Shown here: one piece after another, positions 46,570 to 56,850 of the stretch | Layout: every line of letters starts with the position of its first letter | How positions within the stretch are numbered: position 1 is the stretch's first letter | Assembly: GCA_949825065.1 (NCBI GenBank) | Contig: OX463847.1 | Location: 34,003,164 to 34,067,163, forward strand | DNA length: 64,000 nt | Source: Odontocerum albicorne | Taxonomy: Eukaryota > Arthropoda > Insecta > Trichoptera > Odontoceridae | Direction of reading: 5' to 3' | Made by a program: the position numbers and the translations under genes | Notes under the pieces: model-generated | Seen by the model: only the letters and a program-made list of their open reading frames with translations | What the model was told of the DNA's origin: nothing | Databases searched by the model: none

Positions 46570-46715
46570 TAATATTATTATATTTTTTTCATTCAATGCG
46601 TAAATGTATTATGGAGAAATACCTAAAATCTGAACTCAGTATTTATTATATTTATAGAGATATTAAAGTTTTTAGAAGCAATGTGTACTAGTTACACATC
46701 ACAGAACAGGAAGGG

Positions 46716-48517
46716 TTTTTTTTTTTTTTTTTTTTTTTTATCCAGTTTGCACGGATTTTTCCTGTTACACAAAGAGGGTTTGCTTCTAGCGTTAGCTTAT
46801 TCGTTAGGAATAATATCAGCCAGGATTCTTCTCATACTGTACCGAGAATATATCAACCGTGTCATTCAGTTGGTTCAATATCTCTATACCACGCGTGACT
46901 GAGTGTTTAGCCATGATATTCGTCCTGTAAGTTGGTATGTAGAACAGAGGGTGATTCCTTGCACGGATATATTTATTGGGTACATATAAACTTAGTGCTT
47001 CTAGAATCGCGGGACAGTTAAAGGAACCTTGGAAAACCTTTATTAGGAATATCGCAATGGATTCTTGCCTTCTTGTTTCAAGGCTTCTATAGTTACACAC
47101 CGTGAGAAGTTCGACATGGTGAGCATATTTTGGGTAATCGCCCTTTGTTCTGTACCATAGATATCTGAGGATTTTTTTTTGTATTTTTTCTATATTGTTT
47201 TTATATTTGAGCTGGTGAGGAGCCCAAACTGTAGATGCATATTCTAATTTGGTTCTAATTAGATAATTATATAAGTTTCGGAGGATATCGGTGCTGTTAA
47301 ATTCTCTTGATATTCTCATTACAAAACCGAGTAGTTTGTAACAGTCCGATATCAAACGTGAGACATGGTTAACGAACGTGAGTCCAACATCGAAGGTTAC
47401 GCCCAAATCCTTGAATTCAGAAACTCTGTTTAGTGCCACTCCCTGTATAGTATACTGATGGTGGATTGGTGAAAACGATCGACTATAAGATACACAGACA
47501 CATTTATTAATGTTGAACAGAAAATGATTTTGCTCACTCCAGGAGACTAGGGATTCTAGGTCCTGTTGTAACTGTGCACAGTCGTGAGGTGAATTGATCT
47601 TTTTGAATATTTTCAAGTCGTCAGGGAACAATAAACATGTCGAGTGACTTATGGAATTTTGAATGTCTTCTATTAATATGAGGAATAGTAGGGACCTAAA
47701 TTGGATCCTTGTGGTATACCAGATCTTGCGATAAATTCCACAGAAGACTTGTTACGGATTGTTACGTATTGAGATCTTTCTTTTAGGTAAGATGCAAATA
47801 ATCCAATTAGATTATCGCTGAAGCCAAGTTTGTGCATTTTCTTAAGTAATATATCGTGATCAACTTTGTCGAAAGCTTTCTGAAAGTCTGTATATATTAC
47901 GTCCGTTTGTGAAAGTTCGTCTAAGTTTGACGCAATCTGTTGTGTGAGAGAGAGAGAAGGTTAGTAACAGTCGATCGTTTTGGCAAAAAGCCATGCTGAT
48001 TTCCAATAAGTCTTGTTGATACTTGGTGGGTCAATTGGTTGCACAGTACAGTTTCGAATTTTTTTGGAAGCAAAGAGAGAACAGCTACAGGTCTGTAATT
48101 ATGAGAGTCTAACGGGTCTCCCGATTTGAAGATAGGGCAGACCCTGGTTGTCTTCCAGCTTATGGGAAATGTATTGGTATTTATGCTCAAGTTAAATATG
48201 TAGCAGATGGGATCACACACGTATTTCGCACATACTTTGAAAATGTCGGCTGATAACCCATCTGGTCCGATTGCTTTGTCGGTTTGCAAGGAGTTTATGA
48301 TTTTCAGCACTTCTTCCTTAGAAATGGAATGGAGCGATATGCTTCTGCTGTCTGACGAACTGTTTAATATATTTTTTATGTCATATTTGGCCGCTGAATG
48401 TAGGTTAACTGATTGAAAATATTGTGCAAAGTTTTCTGCAATCTTTTGGGAGTCTTCGGTTATACTGTCTCCCAGTTTCATAGATTTGAAGCTAGTTTTA
48501 TTCGTTTTTCAATTTTT
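46716..48517 (-). mobile_element. jockey/CR1-type LINE, 5'-truncated, with poly(A) tail
   Basis: The poly(A) tail is the 24-base T run at 46716-46739 on the plus strand and abuts the MITE end. The 5' break is near 48517, just before the TTAAG repeats. About 1.8 kb remains out of a full element that would also hold a gag-like ORF and an endonuclease. Confidence 0.8.
46816..48481 (-). pseudogene. jockey/CR1-type reverse transcriptase with two frameshifts
   Basis: The first piece (48481-47921) has EEVLKIINSLQTDKAIGPDG, FPISWKTTRVCPIFKSGDP, NYRPVAVLSLLPKKFE and NQHGFLPKRSTVTNLL, the fingers of the RT. After a slip in a CT/CA run near 47940 a second frame gives VIYTDFQKAFDKVDHDILL (motif A) and ARSGIPQGSNLGP (motif B). 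After another slip near 47690 the third piece (47631-46816) opens with FPDDLKIFK, where FADD is usual (motif C, Ala to Pro, both Asp kept), then NINKCVCVSYSR, FKDLGVTFD, TKLEYASTVWAPHQ and a normal C-terminus. The endonuclease is missing. A dead copy. Confidence 0.85.
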
Positions 48518-48521
48518 TTAA

Positions 48522-48790
48522 GTTAAGTTAAGACTGATTTGATTAGTTAGATGAAACAGACCACTCTGAGATGATTTAGGCACGTGGGTTGAATGAATGA
48601 AGAAAGACTAACTAAACAAATATACTCATACAGTGCAAATGTGAGTGGAAGACGTAGTAGAACGTCAAAGAATAAGGTCGGATTAATAGAATGATATTTT
48701 GGAAGAAGGAAATGTAAAAGTCCGATGTCTCGGATCGGTAAAAGTTCTATGAGGGAAAAACGAAGGATGTCTGTCGAGATAGAAAAGTCT
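48522..48790 (+). pseudogene. RTE-type LINE, right half of the split copy
   Basis: Continues from the left half: LRLI, QTTL, then W-EMNEERLTKQIYS-like sequence, ANVSGRRSRTSKNKV and DILEEGNVKVRCLG. It carries frame breaks of its own. The order of blocks follows the copies at 13684-13965 and 56525-56850, which shows that the 3.66 kb between the two halves is inserted sequence. Confidence 0.6.
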
Positions 48791-49023
48791 GGAAGTATCC
48801 ACTTTTATCTATTTTTTTTTTCAAAGATATGGCGTTGTGATATATGATATGTATGTGTGTAAAAATAATTTTAAATTAACTTTAACAAAATTAACTAACA
48901 TAGGTCATTTTACATCCAAGAACTTAAATTTATGCCATTTTTTACTTCATCAATACTCAAATATATCCTTAACACACAAAACACATGGATAAGGGAAGGT
49001 TCGGATTATCTCGGTTTCTTTAA

Positions 49024-49605
49024 CCCTTCCTTCCCTGTGATGTGTAACTAGTACACATTACTTCTAAAAACTTTAATATCTCTATAAATATAATAAATAC
49101 TGGGTTCAGATTTTAGATATTCATTCCTCTGTAATACATTTACACATTGAATGAAAAATAATATTAATAATAATTAGCAATTATCGGCCACATCAGAGAT
49201 ATTTTGTATAAATCGGGAATAAATTCACCAATACAACCAAACGTGTGCCAGTGTGTGACGTAGGTATATTCGTTCTAAAAAATCACTAAGGATGAGGAAG
49301 CGACGCTATTCACGTCTCACTCTCACTCTACTTCGGTATATGGGAACGCAAGAAATAGAATCTCAGTTCGCTCGCTTCTCTCGCTCAGTAACTTGCGGGC
49401 TTTCGTTTGAGGTGGTCGCTTCGCCCGTTTTGTGAACGTCGGCCGATACTTTTTTTCATGTTTTCAGCAATTCAATTTCAATTATTATCACTTTTGACTT
49501 CAAATTTAATTTAAGCGATTGGATAATTTAAGCGCTCATTTTTACATGTGTATTGAATATACAGCACCAGAACGTGCGGATTTTTTTTGTACGGGATGGG
49601 AGAGG
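49024..49605. mobile_element. piggyBac-like MITE, copy C (582 bp), reverse to copy B
   Basis: TTAA lies on both sides (49020-49023 and 49606-49609). The left end CCCTTCCTTCCCTGTGATG matches the reversed right end of copy B, and the right end GTACGGGATGGGAGAGG matches its left end. The interior includes gttcgctcgcttctctcgct and cgcttcgcccgttttgtgaa. The subterminal palindrome gtgtaactagtacac is kept. The mariner site is empty here (aataatattaataataatt, near 49158). Confidence 0.85.
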
Positions 49606-49609
49606 TTAA

Positions 49610-50571
49610 TACTATTTGGCATTTCGTTATAATTTTGAACATTTAACGTTTCAGGGTTTATGAAATTCAGTTTTGTATAATACATTATTAGAAGGTCCGT
49701 ATATTTTTTTAGATGAAATAAATTATTACAAGTTAATTTTTTCCACTTATGTCTAAAAATATTCCATTATAAAAATAGGACGAAGGACAGGCTTGTCTAA
49801 ACCTTTTTTTCCATTTTCTTATATGGAATAAATTACGGACACACGAAAGATATTATTTTGAAGGATTTGAGGTAAGAGGAAGAGAGAATAACCAACAAGT
49901 CGTTCATTGAAGGACTCGGCATAAAAACACGTATATTTGTTCAAACTCATATTAACTTAATAAAACGCAGAAGTATGCTAGCTCGAACCTCGAGAGACCG
50001 ATCATGACTGAAAATGGGAGTGATAGTAGAATAACAAGGTAGTAATGAACAAATTGGGTGGCCTTTCCACAAGGCTTTACACAAAGCATGAAATCGCTAG
50101 AAAAGGGTATTCATGGATGAACGAATCAACCTTAAAGAAGACTCCAATCATATTCCTTTGCTATCTTTGGTGTCCAAAAATATTTTATTTTATCACCCTT
50201 ATAATTTTTCGTGTGGATTTTTTCTCTTCTCAAATCCTGTCAGGAATTGTTGATGAAAATAAAAAGAAAGGGTGAAAAAGTTTCCTTGAAGTGGAGAATT
50301 ATTTCGATTTAAAAAAAGTGATAAAATGGTGCAGTGATTGATAATAACGAAAGCTTTAAATCAAGAATAAGAATAATTATTTAGTTTGACATCTACCTTC
50401 TTGGGTATTTTACCCTTATCTATCCTTGAAAAGAAGATTGTATATAATTTAGAATAAATCAATAAACTCAACGCCTTTTTATGAATTTCCAAGATATTAC
50501 TCGTTTTTTTATATCAATAAAAATGTATCTTATCACATTTAATAATAATCAAGCTATTTAACATACTAACC
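49610..50571. other. AT-rich stretch, no gene seen
   Basis: Only an unrecognised 76-codon frame at 50045-50275. Confidence 0.45.
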
Positions 50572-51110
50572 ATCACGTAATTTTCCTGTCGGGATAGGCA
50601 GAGAGGACAGAGCGCCAGACTTTCGTATCTCGCCACACATCCTTAGCCTCTTCTATATCCATACACATTATCATACAACTTCTACGATTTCTCTGACTAT
50701 CCAAATTTCCTTCTTTCAGAATATCATCCACTTAATCCAATTATACTTTCCTTCGTCTTCCTCTCATACTACTGTAGTGGACTATGATCTTAGCAGATTT
50801 TAATACTGTCCAGTTCGAGTATATATGTTTTAGTGCCCCATCGACTTTGTTTCCCATCGCTACACACCGATCGATATCTCTCTTAACTCTTCCATCATCT
50901 GTGAAGATACTACCCAAATAGCAGAATTCCTCAACTTGCTCCAATTTTTCTTTTTTCCCTTATATGATACATACTCGTATGTCGCATTTACATTTCCTTT
51001 CCCCATTACTTTGAATTTTACAACATTCATTCTCAGATCTTTCTCTTCGCATATTTCATATATTTTACTTATTAAGAGGTTCACTGTCAACTTCGCCTAT
51101 GGGCGGCGCC
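50572..51110 (-). pseudogene. RTE-type LINE, RT thumb to 3' end
   Basis: The most extended RTE copy of this family here. On the minus strand: LISKIYEICEEKDLRMNVVK and FKVMGKGN (post-motif C), VEEFCYLGSIFTDDGRVKRD, CVAMGNKVDGALK, VLKSAKIIVHYSSM, then RGRRRKV and the usual tail ending KVWRSVL-like before 50572. It is spread over two frames (50860-51090 and 50741-50944) and is missing the ERLTK block, so an internal deletion is likely. Confidence 0.65.
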
Positions 51111-52018
51111 TATGGGTTGAAAGTTATCCTGTGGTACCGCCTGCGTCCTACGGAAGAGCATGTCCGTAAAAGGTACATAAATAAGTATTCATATAGCAAT
51201 CGTCGCAACACCGCGATTTTGTTGTAGCACTCAAAATATTATAAAATAGGATCAGTGACAAGGACTGATGTCAACAAAACCTAAGGCAGTAATATATTAT
51301 AAATATTGTATGTCTGACATTGATCGTCCAGATCAGTTACTTTCTTATTTTCCATATTCGCGAAAAACTCTTCGATGATACAAGAAGTTATTTATTCATA
51401 CCTTATAACAACTTTTGATAAATTCGCACAATTTATAAAATAGATAATATTCTTGTCACATAAATGTATTTATATGACATGTCTATCGCTTATCTGTTAT
51501 TAATGGATTACTGCCAGAAAAAGCTCCAACTGTAAGGCAAAGTACAAGTGCTTTTTTCTAGTTATGTGCGTAGAATTTCTAAAATTGAAAAGAAAAATAA
51601 ACAGGGACAAAAAAAAAGAAAATTTGGCCCTGTTTGGAGTTTTTCCCACATAACAAGCATTCAATAATACTATTTATTTTTTGTATTACAAAAACTCAAT
51701 AAGTTATATCAATAGTCAGCTAAACACTTTTTTTTAAATTTGGCAACTGGATAGGAATTTGTAATCAGGACCTGTTAAACTCTTTAATTCAACTTCATTC
51801 TTCGCCATCGTTACCATATCATCTGCTCACAGCAATCGCATATGTTCCCATTCGACATTTGTATGGCACCAAATGATATCTCTGTAGTTCTTAAGTGTAA
51901 TGTAATGGTACAATAGTCAAAGTTACCATGGAAATCATGATAGTCAAACATGAGCATATGTGTAAGTGTAAAAGGCTTATGTGTAAGTGTCAGATGTGCA
52001 TACATACTCGTACATATA
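51111..52018. other. no gene seen
   Basis: A short G+C-rich piece at 51100-51165 (tatgggcggcgcctatggg) may be LINE-derived. The rest is AT-rich. A TACTCGTA lies at 52005-52012, right beside the next element. Confidence 0.4.
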
Positions 52019-52520
52019 CAGGGTGGCGCAGAGGAAACGCATGTTTTTTGAATGGCTAGTATTTTGCAAAGAGTGGAAACGCAAGTTTTTCATTTAAGCA
52101 TAACATTGTTTATTTTCACGATAATTTTTTGATTAATACAGGTTAATAAAGTAACAATATTGCACTTTTAAATTAATTGTGAAAAATAATGTCAAGAAAG
52201 TGTTGCCTTTCTTCGCGGTCACATATCTGCAGCCTCTCTTGAAAGTTATGCATCACTCTCACAAACATTTCTTCTGGTATTCCTTCGATTTCTTGACGAA
52301 TAGAAACTTTCAGTGAGCGAAGAGGGGCAATACTTGCCTGACATTATTTTTCACAATTAATTTCAAGGTGCAATATACGAGTAATTACTTCATTTACCTG
52401 TATTAATCAAAACATTATCTTGAAAATAAACAATGTTATGCTTAAATGAAAAACATGCGTTTCCTCTCTTTGCAAAATACTAGCCATTCAAAAAACATGC
52501 GTTTCCTCTGCGCCACGCTG
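52019..52520 (-). mobile_element. deleted Tc1/mariner-like element, 502 bp, about 140-bp inverted repeats
   Basis: The left end CAGGGTGGCGCAGAGGAAAC and the right end (read inward) CAGCGTGGCGCAGAGGAAAC continue in parallel for about 140 bp (atggctagtattttgcaaag, catttaagcataacattgtt, gattaatacaggtaa). TA lies at 52017-52018 and 52521-52522. Between the repeats only the last part of a transposase gene remains (52173-52341). Confidence 0.85.
52173..52341 (-). pseudogene. Tc1/mariner-like transposase, last 50 or so codons
   Basis: Reads KVSIRQEIEGIPEEMFVRVM, HNFQERLQICDREERQHFLD, IIFHN and a stop. This is the C-terminal end of DDE_3-type transposases often seen in insects (IP-EM---VM-NF-ERL-C---GRHLSDIIF). 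The catalytic part is deleted, which makes the element non-autonomous. Confidence 0.65.
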
Positions 52521-52539
52521 TATTTATATATTATACATA

Positions 52540-52740
52540 CCATCACGCCGTTTTGAAATAAGCAGCAGGTTCAGAGCCCCATACGTTCTTTTTGTGACAT
52601 ACACATTGTACATTATCTACATCTATACGTTTTCTCATTCAGCTCCTACGATTTCTCCGACTTTTTAACAAATCGCATTCGCTTGATTTAAACATACTTG
52701 CCTAGTTATTCATCTACCACGCATTCCACTCAATTAACAT
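52540..52740 (-). pseudogene. RTE-type LINE 3' end, strongly decayed
   Basis: The opening accatcacgccgttttg on the plus strand matches the 3' ends at 905, 50572 and 56525. Further in, ctcctacgatttctccgact (KSEKS-EL on the minus strand) matches them too. Stops are frequent. Confidence 0.45.
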
Positions 52741-52741
52741 T

Positions 52742-53880
52742 GTAAGGCATTTATCAAACACTGTTTATTCCACTTTATGTAATGGTATAACCCTGCCGGT
52801 TTCGAGATTTTCACCTCATCATCAGGAGAACACAAACAAGTATTGTATGTGCTCCCCTCATGATGAGGTGAAAACCTTGAAACCGATAGGCTTACACCGT
52901 TATATAAATTGAAATAAACCGTGTTTGATAAAACAAATCATCTGATGATGAGGTAAAGCCTTGAAACCGATAGGGTTATGCCGTTACATAAAGTGGAATA
53001 AACGGTGTTTGATAAAACAAATCATCAAATGATGATGTGAAACCCTTGAGACCGGTAGGATTATACCGTTACATGAAGTAGAATAAACCGTGTTTGATAA
53101 AACAAATCATCTGATGATGAGGTAAAGCCTTGAAACCGATAGGGTTATGCCGTTACATAAAGTGGAATAAACAGTGTTTGATAAAACAAATCATCAAATG
53201 ATGATGTGAAACCCTTGAGACCGGTAGGATTATACCGTTACATGAAGTAGAATAAACCATGTTTGATAAAACAAATCATCTGATGATGAGGTAAAGCCTT
53301 GAAACCGATAGGGTTATGCCGTTACATAAAGTGGAATAAACGGTGTTTGATAAAACAAATCATCAAATGATGATGTGAAACCCTTGAGACCGGTAGGATT
53401 ATACCGTTACATGAAGTAGAATAAACCGTGTTTGATAAAACAAATCATCTGATGATGAGGTAAAGCCTTGAAACCGATAGGGTTATGCCGTTACATAAAG
53501 TGGAATAAACAGTGTTTGATAAAACAAATCATCAAATGATGATGTGAAACCCTTGAGACCGGTAGGATTATACCGTTACATGAAGTAGAATAAACCATGT
53601 TTGATAAAACAAATCATCTGATGATGAGGTAAAGCCTTGAAACCGATAGGGTTATGCCGTTACATAAAGTGGAATAAACAGTGTTTGATAAAACAAATAA
53701 TCAAATGATGAGGTGAAACCCTTTAGAGCGGTAGGATTATACCGTTACATAAAGTGGAATAAACAGTGTTTGATAAAGCAAATCATCATATTATGAGGTA
53801 AAACCTTGAAACCGATAGGGTTATACCGTTACATAAAGTAGAATGAACATTGTTTGATAAAACAAATTACAAAAATGTAT
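52742..53880 (+). repeat. higher-order satellite of foldback arms
   Basis: 52742-52930 is an inverted pair of the arm family. From 52937 the forward arm is tandem: unit A (84 bp, ctgatgatgaggtaaagcct and tgaaaccgatagggttatgc) alternates with unit B (85 bp, atcatcaaatgatgatgtga and gagaccggtaggattatacc), a 169-bp dimer. Dimers starting at 52937, 53106, 53275, 53444 and 53613 alternate between two versions (unit ends cggtgtttg then ccgtgtttg, against cagtgtttg then ccatgtttg), so the real period is 338 bp: 52937-53274 and 53275-53612 look identical. Less regular units follow to 53880. Confidence 0.9.
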
Positions 53881-54537
53881 ATTTGTTTTAGTCTTCCTCA
53901 ATTTATTCGTTCTACACCAATTTTCTCAATCCATCTTTTAGTGACCTTCTTCATCTTACTTAATACTCGACGTTTGACTCGCATACATCAAAGCTGGTAC
54001 TCAAATACTCTAGTATATAATTTACAAAAAATCAAGTTGAAAAGCGCTTGTTTCTGAAACATAAAGCCTGAATCGAGTTAACTCCGAGTTTTATTGTTTG
54101 CTTACGTTTAAAAACTTCGCAAAATAAAAGTTTCTCTCCTTTCTCCATTGTAACTGGCACTTTATTTAAATCCGTGAAAAAATATATACACATTTTTCTT
54201 TTGATTTGCTTCAGTTTTGAACTTTTCATGATCTTTTTCATAGGGAAATGAAATATGAGAGAATATTTAAGGGAGACTTTTTTTAGAACGCCATAAAACA
54301 TCTTTTCCATTCTTTTTCTTCTCGAGAATACCGAATAGAAATACTTTTCGTACATTCTTTTAGAGGATGTTTTTTGTTCTTTTGTGACACTTTTCACTTT
54401 TATAAATGTAAATGAATTACATTTTACATTATACTTTAAGATCGCTACTGGACGGCAATAATATGAGGAATTAATATTTATTGTATAGTTTTTTTATATA
54501 AGACTTTCATTGTACACAACACAACCTAGAGGGTTAA
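53881..54537. other. no gene accepted
   Basis: The 121-codon minus frame 54032-54397 is the longest non-transposon frame in the window, but it is extremely Lys-rich, has no recognised domain and follows from T-rich plus-strand sequence. I treat it as chance. Confidence 0.4.
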
Positions 54538-54620
54538 TTGCTGTGTGGAAATCTTTTCCAACCAGCCAAAAATAAAGACGAGACGTTATCCGAAAATAAG
54601 ACTGGAACCTTTTATAAAAT
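54538..54620 (-). mobile_element. SINE-1 body fragment
   Basis: On the minus strand: aaaggttccagtcttatttt, then ggctggttggaaaagatttc. Head and tail are missing. About 290 bp of AT-rich DNA without features follows. Confidence 0.45.
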
Positions 54621-54914
54621 AACTTGCGTTAAATTGACTTATGCGAGAATAAATATTTTTGAGCTAATAGCTGATGTGTTAAGTACTCTAAAGATAATTT
54701 TTATTTTATTTATTTTATTATTACACATGACAAGAAATATACACAATTTGAGAAAAACAACAGATAATTTGATTTGGACATACAATTTTAATGGATCTGG
54801 GTTTGTTGCCTTTCATTTGTCGTATCCCCAGTAAACTAGGCTTTTGCCTGTATCTCACTGAGAATATTTAGCATGAGAAAAATAAATCGATACTTCTTTC
54901 CAATTTTTGATTAC

Positions 54915-55540
54915 ACAAAAACAAAACCCCGTTGCACGCTCTCATCAACCTGACAGTGACACTCAACTACAACTGGAAACATCTTGCGAAATTCAACTCC
55001 TCATACATCATCACTCCAGAAAGACCAAAAATATTCATCCCACACTATACCGCACACAATCATAAGAGTGAAAATCAAAACAAAACCAAAACAAAAAAAA
55101 AAAAAAAAAATACACAGAAACACAAATACAAAAACAACCAAGATTAAAACAACAGGAAGAAACCAACACTCACGAGCTCACATAAATCCCTTCCACTCGT
55201 CATTCATCCTGAAAGCCAAAGTACTCAAAATCCTGTCGCAATAACAACCACGCTCCGATCGACTGTCTAAATGGTTTTCCTACCTTTACCTTTATTGAAG
55301 TCGGCACGCCATTGTATGTAATGGGAGCCAAATAAACATATTGCCTTTGGGCAAAAGAGGTTTTAACTCTAGGGATGGTGAACATTTCATTAGTTGCCAT
55401 GCGTGTCATGTGTGTCTGCATCTTCCCTTCCTCTCGATGGTAGTGCCAGAGAATAGATTTGAGATGTAAATTGGCTATGTTCAGGACCTGATACTCTCTG
55501 AAAAGCTCCGCCGTGGGATAGATAGTTTCTACATGTTGAA
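54915..55540 (-). pseudogene. LINE-E, C-terminal end of the RT protein plus 3' UTR
   Basis: On the minus strand from about 55530: YPTAELFREYQVLNIANLHL, KSILWHYHREEGK, then (open frame 55421-55200) EMFTIPRVKTSFAQRQYVYL, APITYNGVPTSIKV and PFRQSIGAWLLLRQDFEYFG followed by FQDE and a stop. This is the C-terminal domain found after the RT in CR1/L2/jockey-type LINEs (N--LF-EY-ILN---L, AQR-Y-YLAP-TYN-LP). A 3' UTR of about 280 bp with a long T run follows, shared with 33305-33527. RT and endonuclease are absent. Confidence 0.65.
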
Positions 55541-55690
55541 CTGATGGGTAACGAAAGGCTGACTAAACTATTTTACAACGCAAGCATGACTGACAGTTGC
55601 AACACAAGACGACCGATAAAAGTATAGCTCAATCATGTGAACAAAATTTTAGATGAAGGAAATGTGACGGGTAAAAAATTAAATTAACTA
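55541..55690 (+). pseudogene. RTE-type LINE fragment
   Basis: Reads HVELMGNERLTKLFYNASMT, NTRRPIKV, then LNHVNKILDEGNVTGKKLN with stops between. It covers the same C-terminal block as 13684-13965. It lies directly against LINE-E in opposite orientation. Confidence 0.55.
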
Positions 55691-56099
55691 TATAAAAACG
55701 ATTTATGGATAAGAAAAAATTGTGTCTTGATACGAAAGTTAGACGCTCTGTCATATTTGTATGTCTAGTTTGGAAATTGCGTTATAGTAGTATTTACCTT
55801 ATTGTGTGTGGGTTCTAAACGGAATCGAACCCAATTCATATAATTTTAACGAAATCCGTTAATTTATTGAATTGAAATTTACGGTATATGATCCCTTTTT
55901 TTATCAAATGATTTTCATTTTTTGAATAAATTCTACAAAATAAACTTTGAATAAATTATGTCAGTTCGAAAATGTGTTTATGTAGCAAAACAAGATGTTG
56001 TTTTTCATACAAAAATATTGTTTCTTATTCCGAAATTTTGATAAACTTGTTTCATAATTTCTTGTTTTTTAATTATTTATTTGATAAAGTAATCTATGA
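55691..56099. other. AT-rich stretch, no gene seen
   Basis: Nothing recognised. Confidence 0.5.
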
Positions 56100-56330
56100 T
56101 ACGCACGTTTACTAAAGGCTACACCCATATACGGAATTATAACATAAGATCTAAAGGACTTATACTCGTACAATTAATATATTATAACTATAAGCTTACT
56201 TAATTTTAATTTCCAGCGTGTAATTTTCATATTTAATCATCTTAACATTAAATATATTAAATATAGTTAACACCTGCATTCTAACTTAGAACTAGATAAC
56301 AATTCTTACAACTAATTATTTAACACGTCA
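56100..56330 (+). repeat. AT-rich dispersed repeat R1, copy 4 of 4
   Basis: Contains ataactataagcttacttaa, ttttaatttccagcgtgtaa, tagttaacacctgcattcta and acttagaactagataacaat, then tcttacaactaattattt. It is the best match to copies 1 and 3 and in the same orientation. A TACTCGTA octamer lies inside at 56163-56170. Confidence 0.55.
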
Positions 56331-56524
56331 TGTCCATTTGTTCAGGCTACATCACATTTACTATCAGACAGTGGTCCTCTCCACTGTAGGTGGACTCTAG
56401 TCAGGCAATCGATGCCCTTATCGTTATACGGAGACAATTTTATATATTTTTTAATTCATCTTTGCAACAAGTTATTTTTGTAATTTAAATATCAATTTTT
56501 CCGATTTTTAATAACATGCATACA

Positions 56525-56850
56525 TATATTTCATCACGCCATCTCCATCACGGGGTAGGTAGAGAGTACATAGCGTCAGACTTTCCTTCTTCTCATACAA
56601 CTCCAACTACTTCTCTGACTTTCTACGTTTCCTTCTGTCAAAATACTATTCAATTGATTCAACCATGCTTTCCTTGGTCTTCCACTCTGACACTTTTCAC
56701 TCACATTTGCACTGCATGTTGGTTTGACAGTTTTTCTTCATTCATTCTTTTCACGTGTCCAAACTATCTCAGAGATTTTTTTCTTCTTATTCAACACATT
56801 AATGTAACACACTCTATATTCTGTCATTCATTATTACCCCGTGTATTATT
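56525..56850 (-). pseudogene. RTE-type LINE 3' end
   Basis: On the minus strand: MTEYRVCYINVLNKKKKISE, IVWTREKNE, ANVSEKCQSGRPRKAWLNQL, NSILTEGNVESQRSSWSCMR and the usual end. It matches the block order of the other RTE ends. The plus-strand frame 56516-56854 is its shadow. Confidence 0.6.

Larger units (their letters stand above)
44860..46715. mobile_element. piggyBac-like MITE, copy B, interrupted by a mariner
   Basis: The body consists of 44860-45289 and 46570-46715. It starts CCTTTCCCTTCCTGTGC after TTAA and ends ACAGAACAGGAAGGG, where LINE poly(A) takes over. Subterminal palindromes sit at both ends (GTGTATTCTATACAC and ATGTGTACTAGTTACACAT). The interior includes acgttcacaaaacgggcgaa and gcgagagaatcgagcgaac. 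The matching TTAA on the right now lies beyond the LINE, at about 48518-48531 where TTAAG is repeated. Identity to copy C is high. Confidence 0.75.

Noticed and set aside
54032..54397. 121-codon Lys-rich minus-strand frame
   Set aside because: Extreme Lys bias from T-rich plus-strand DNA, no domain, no splice sites, no supporting composition change.
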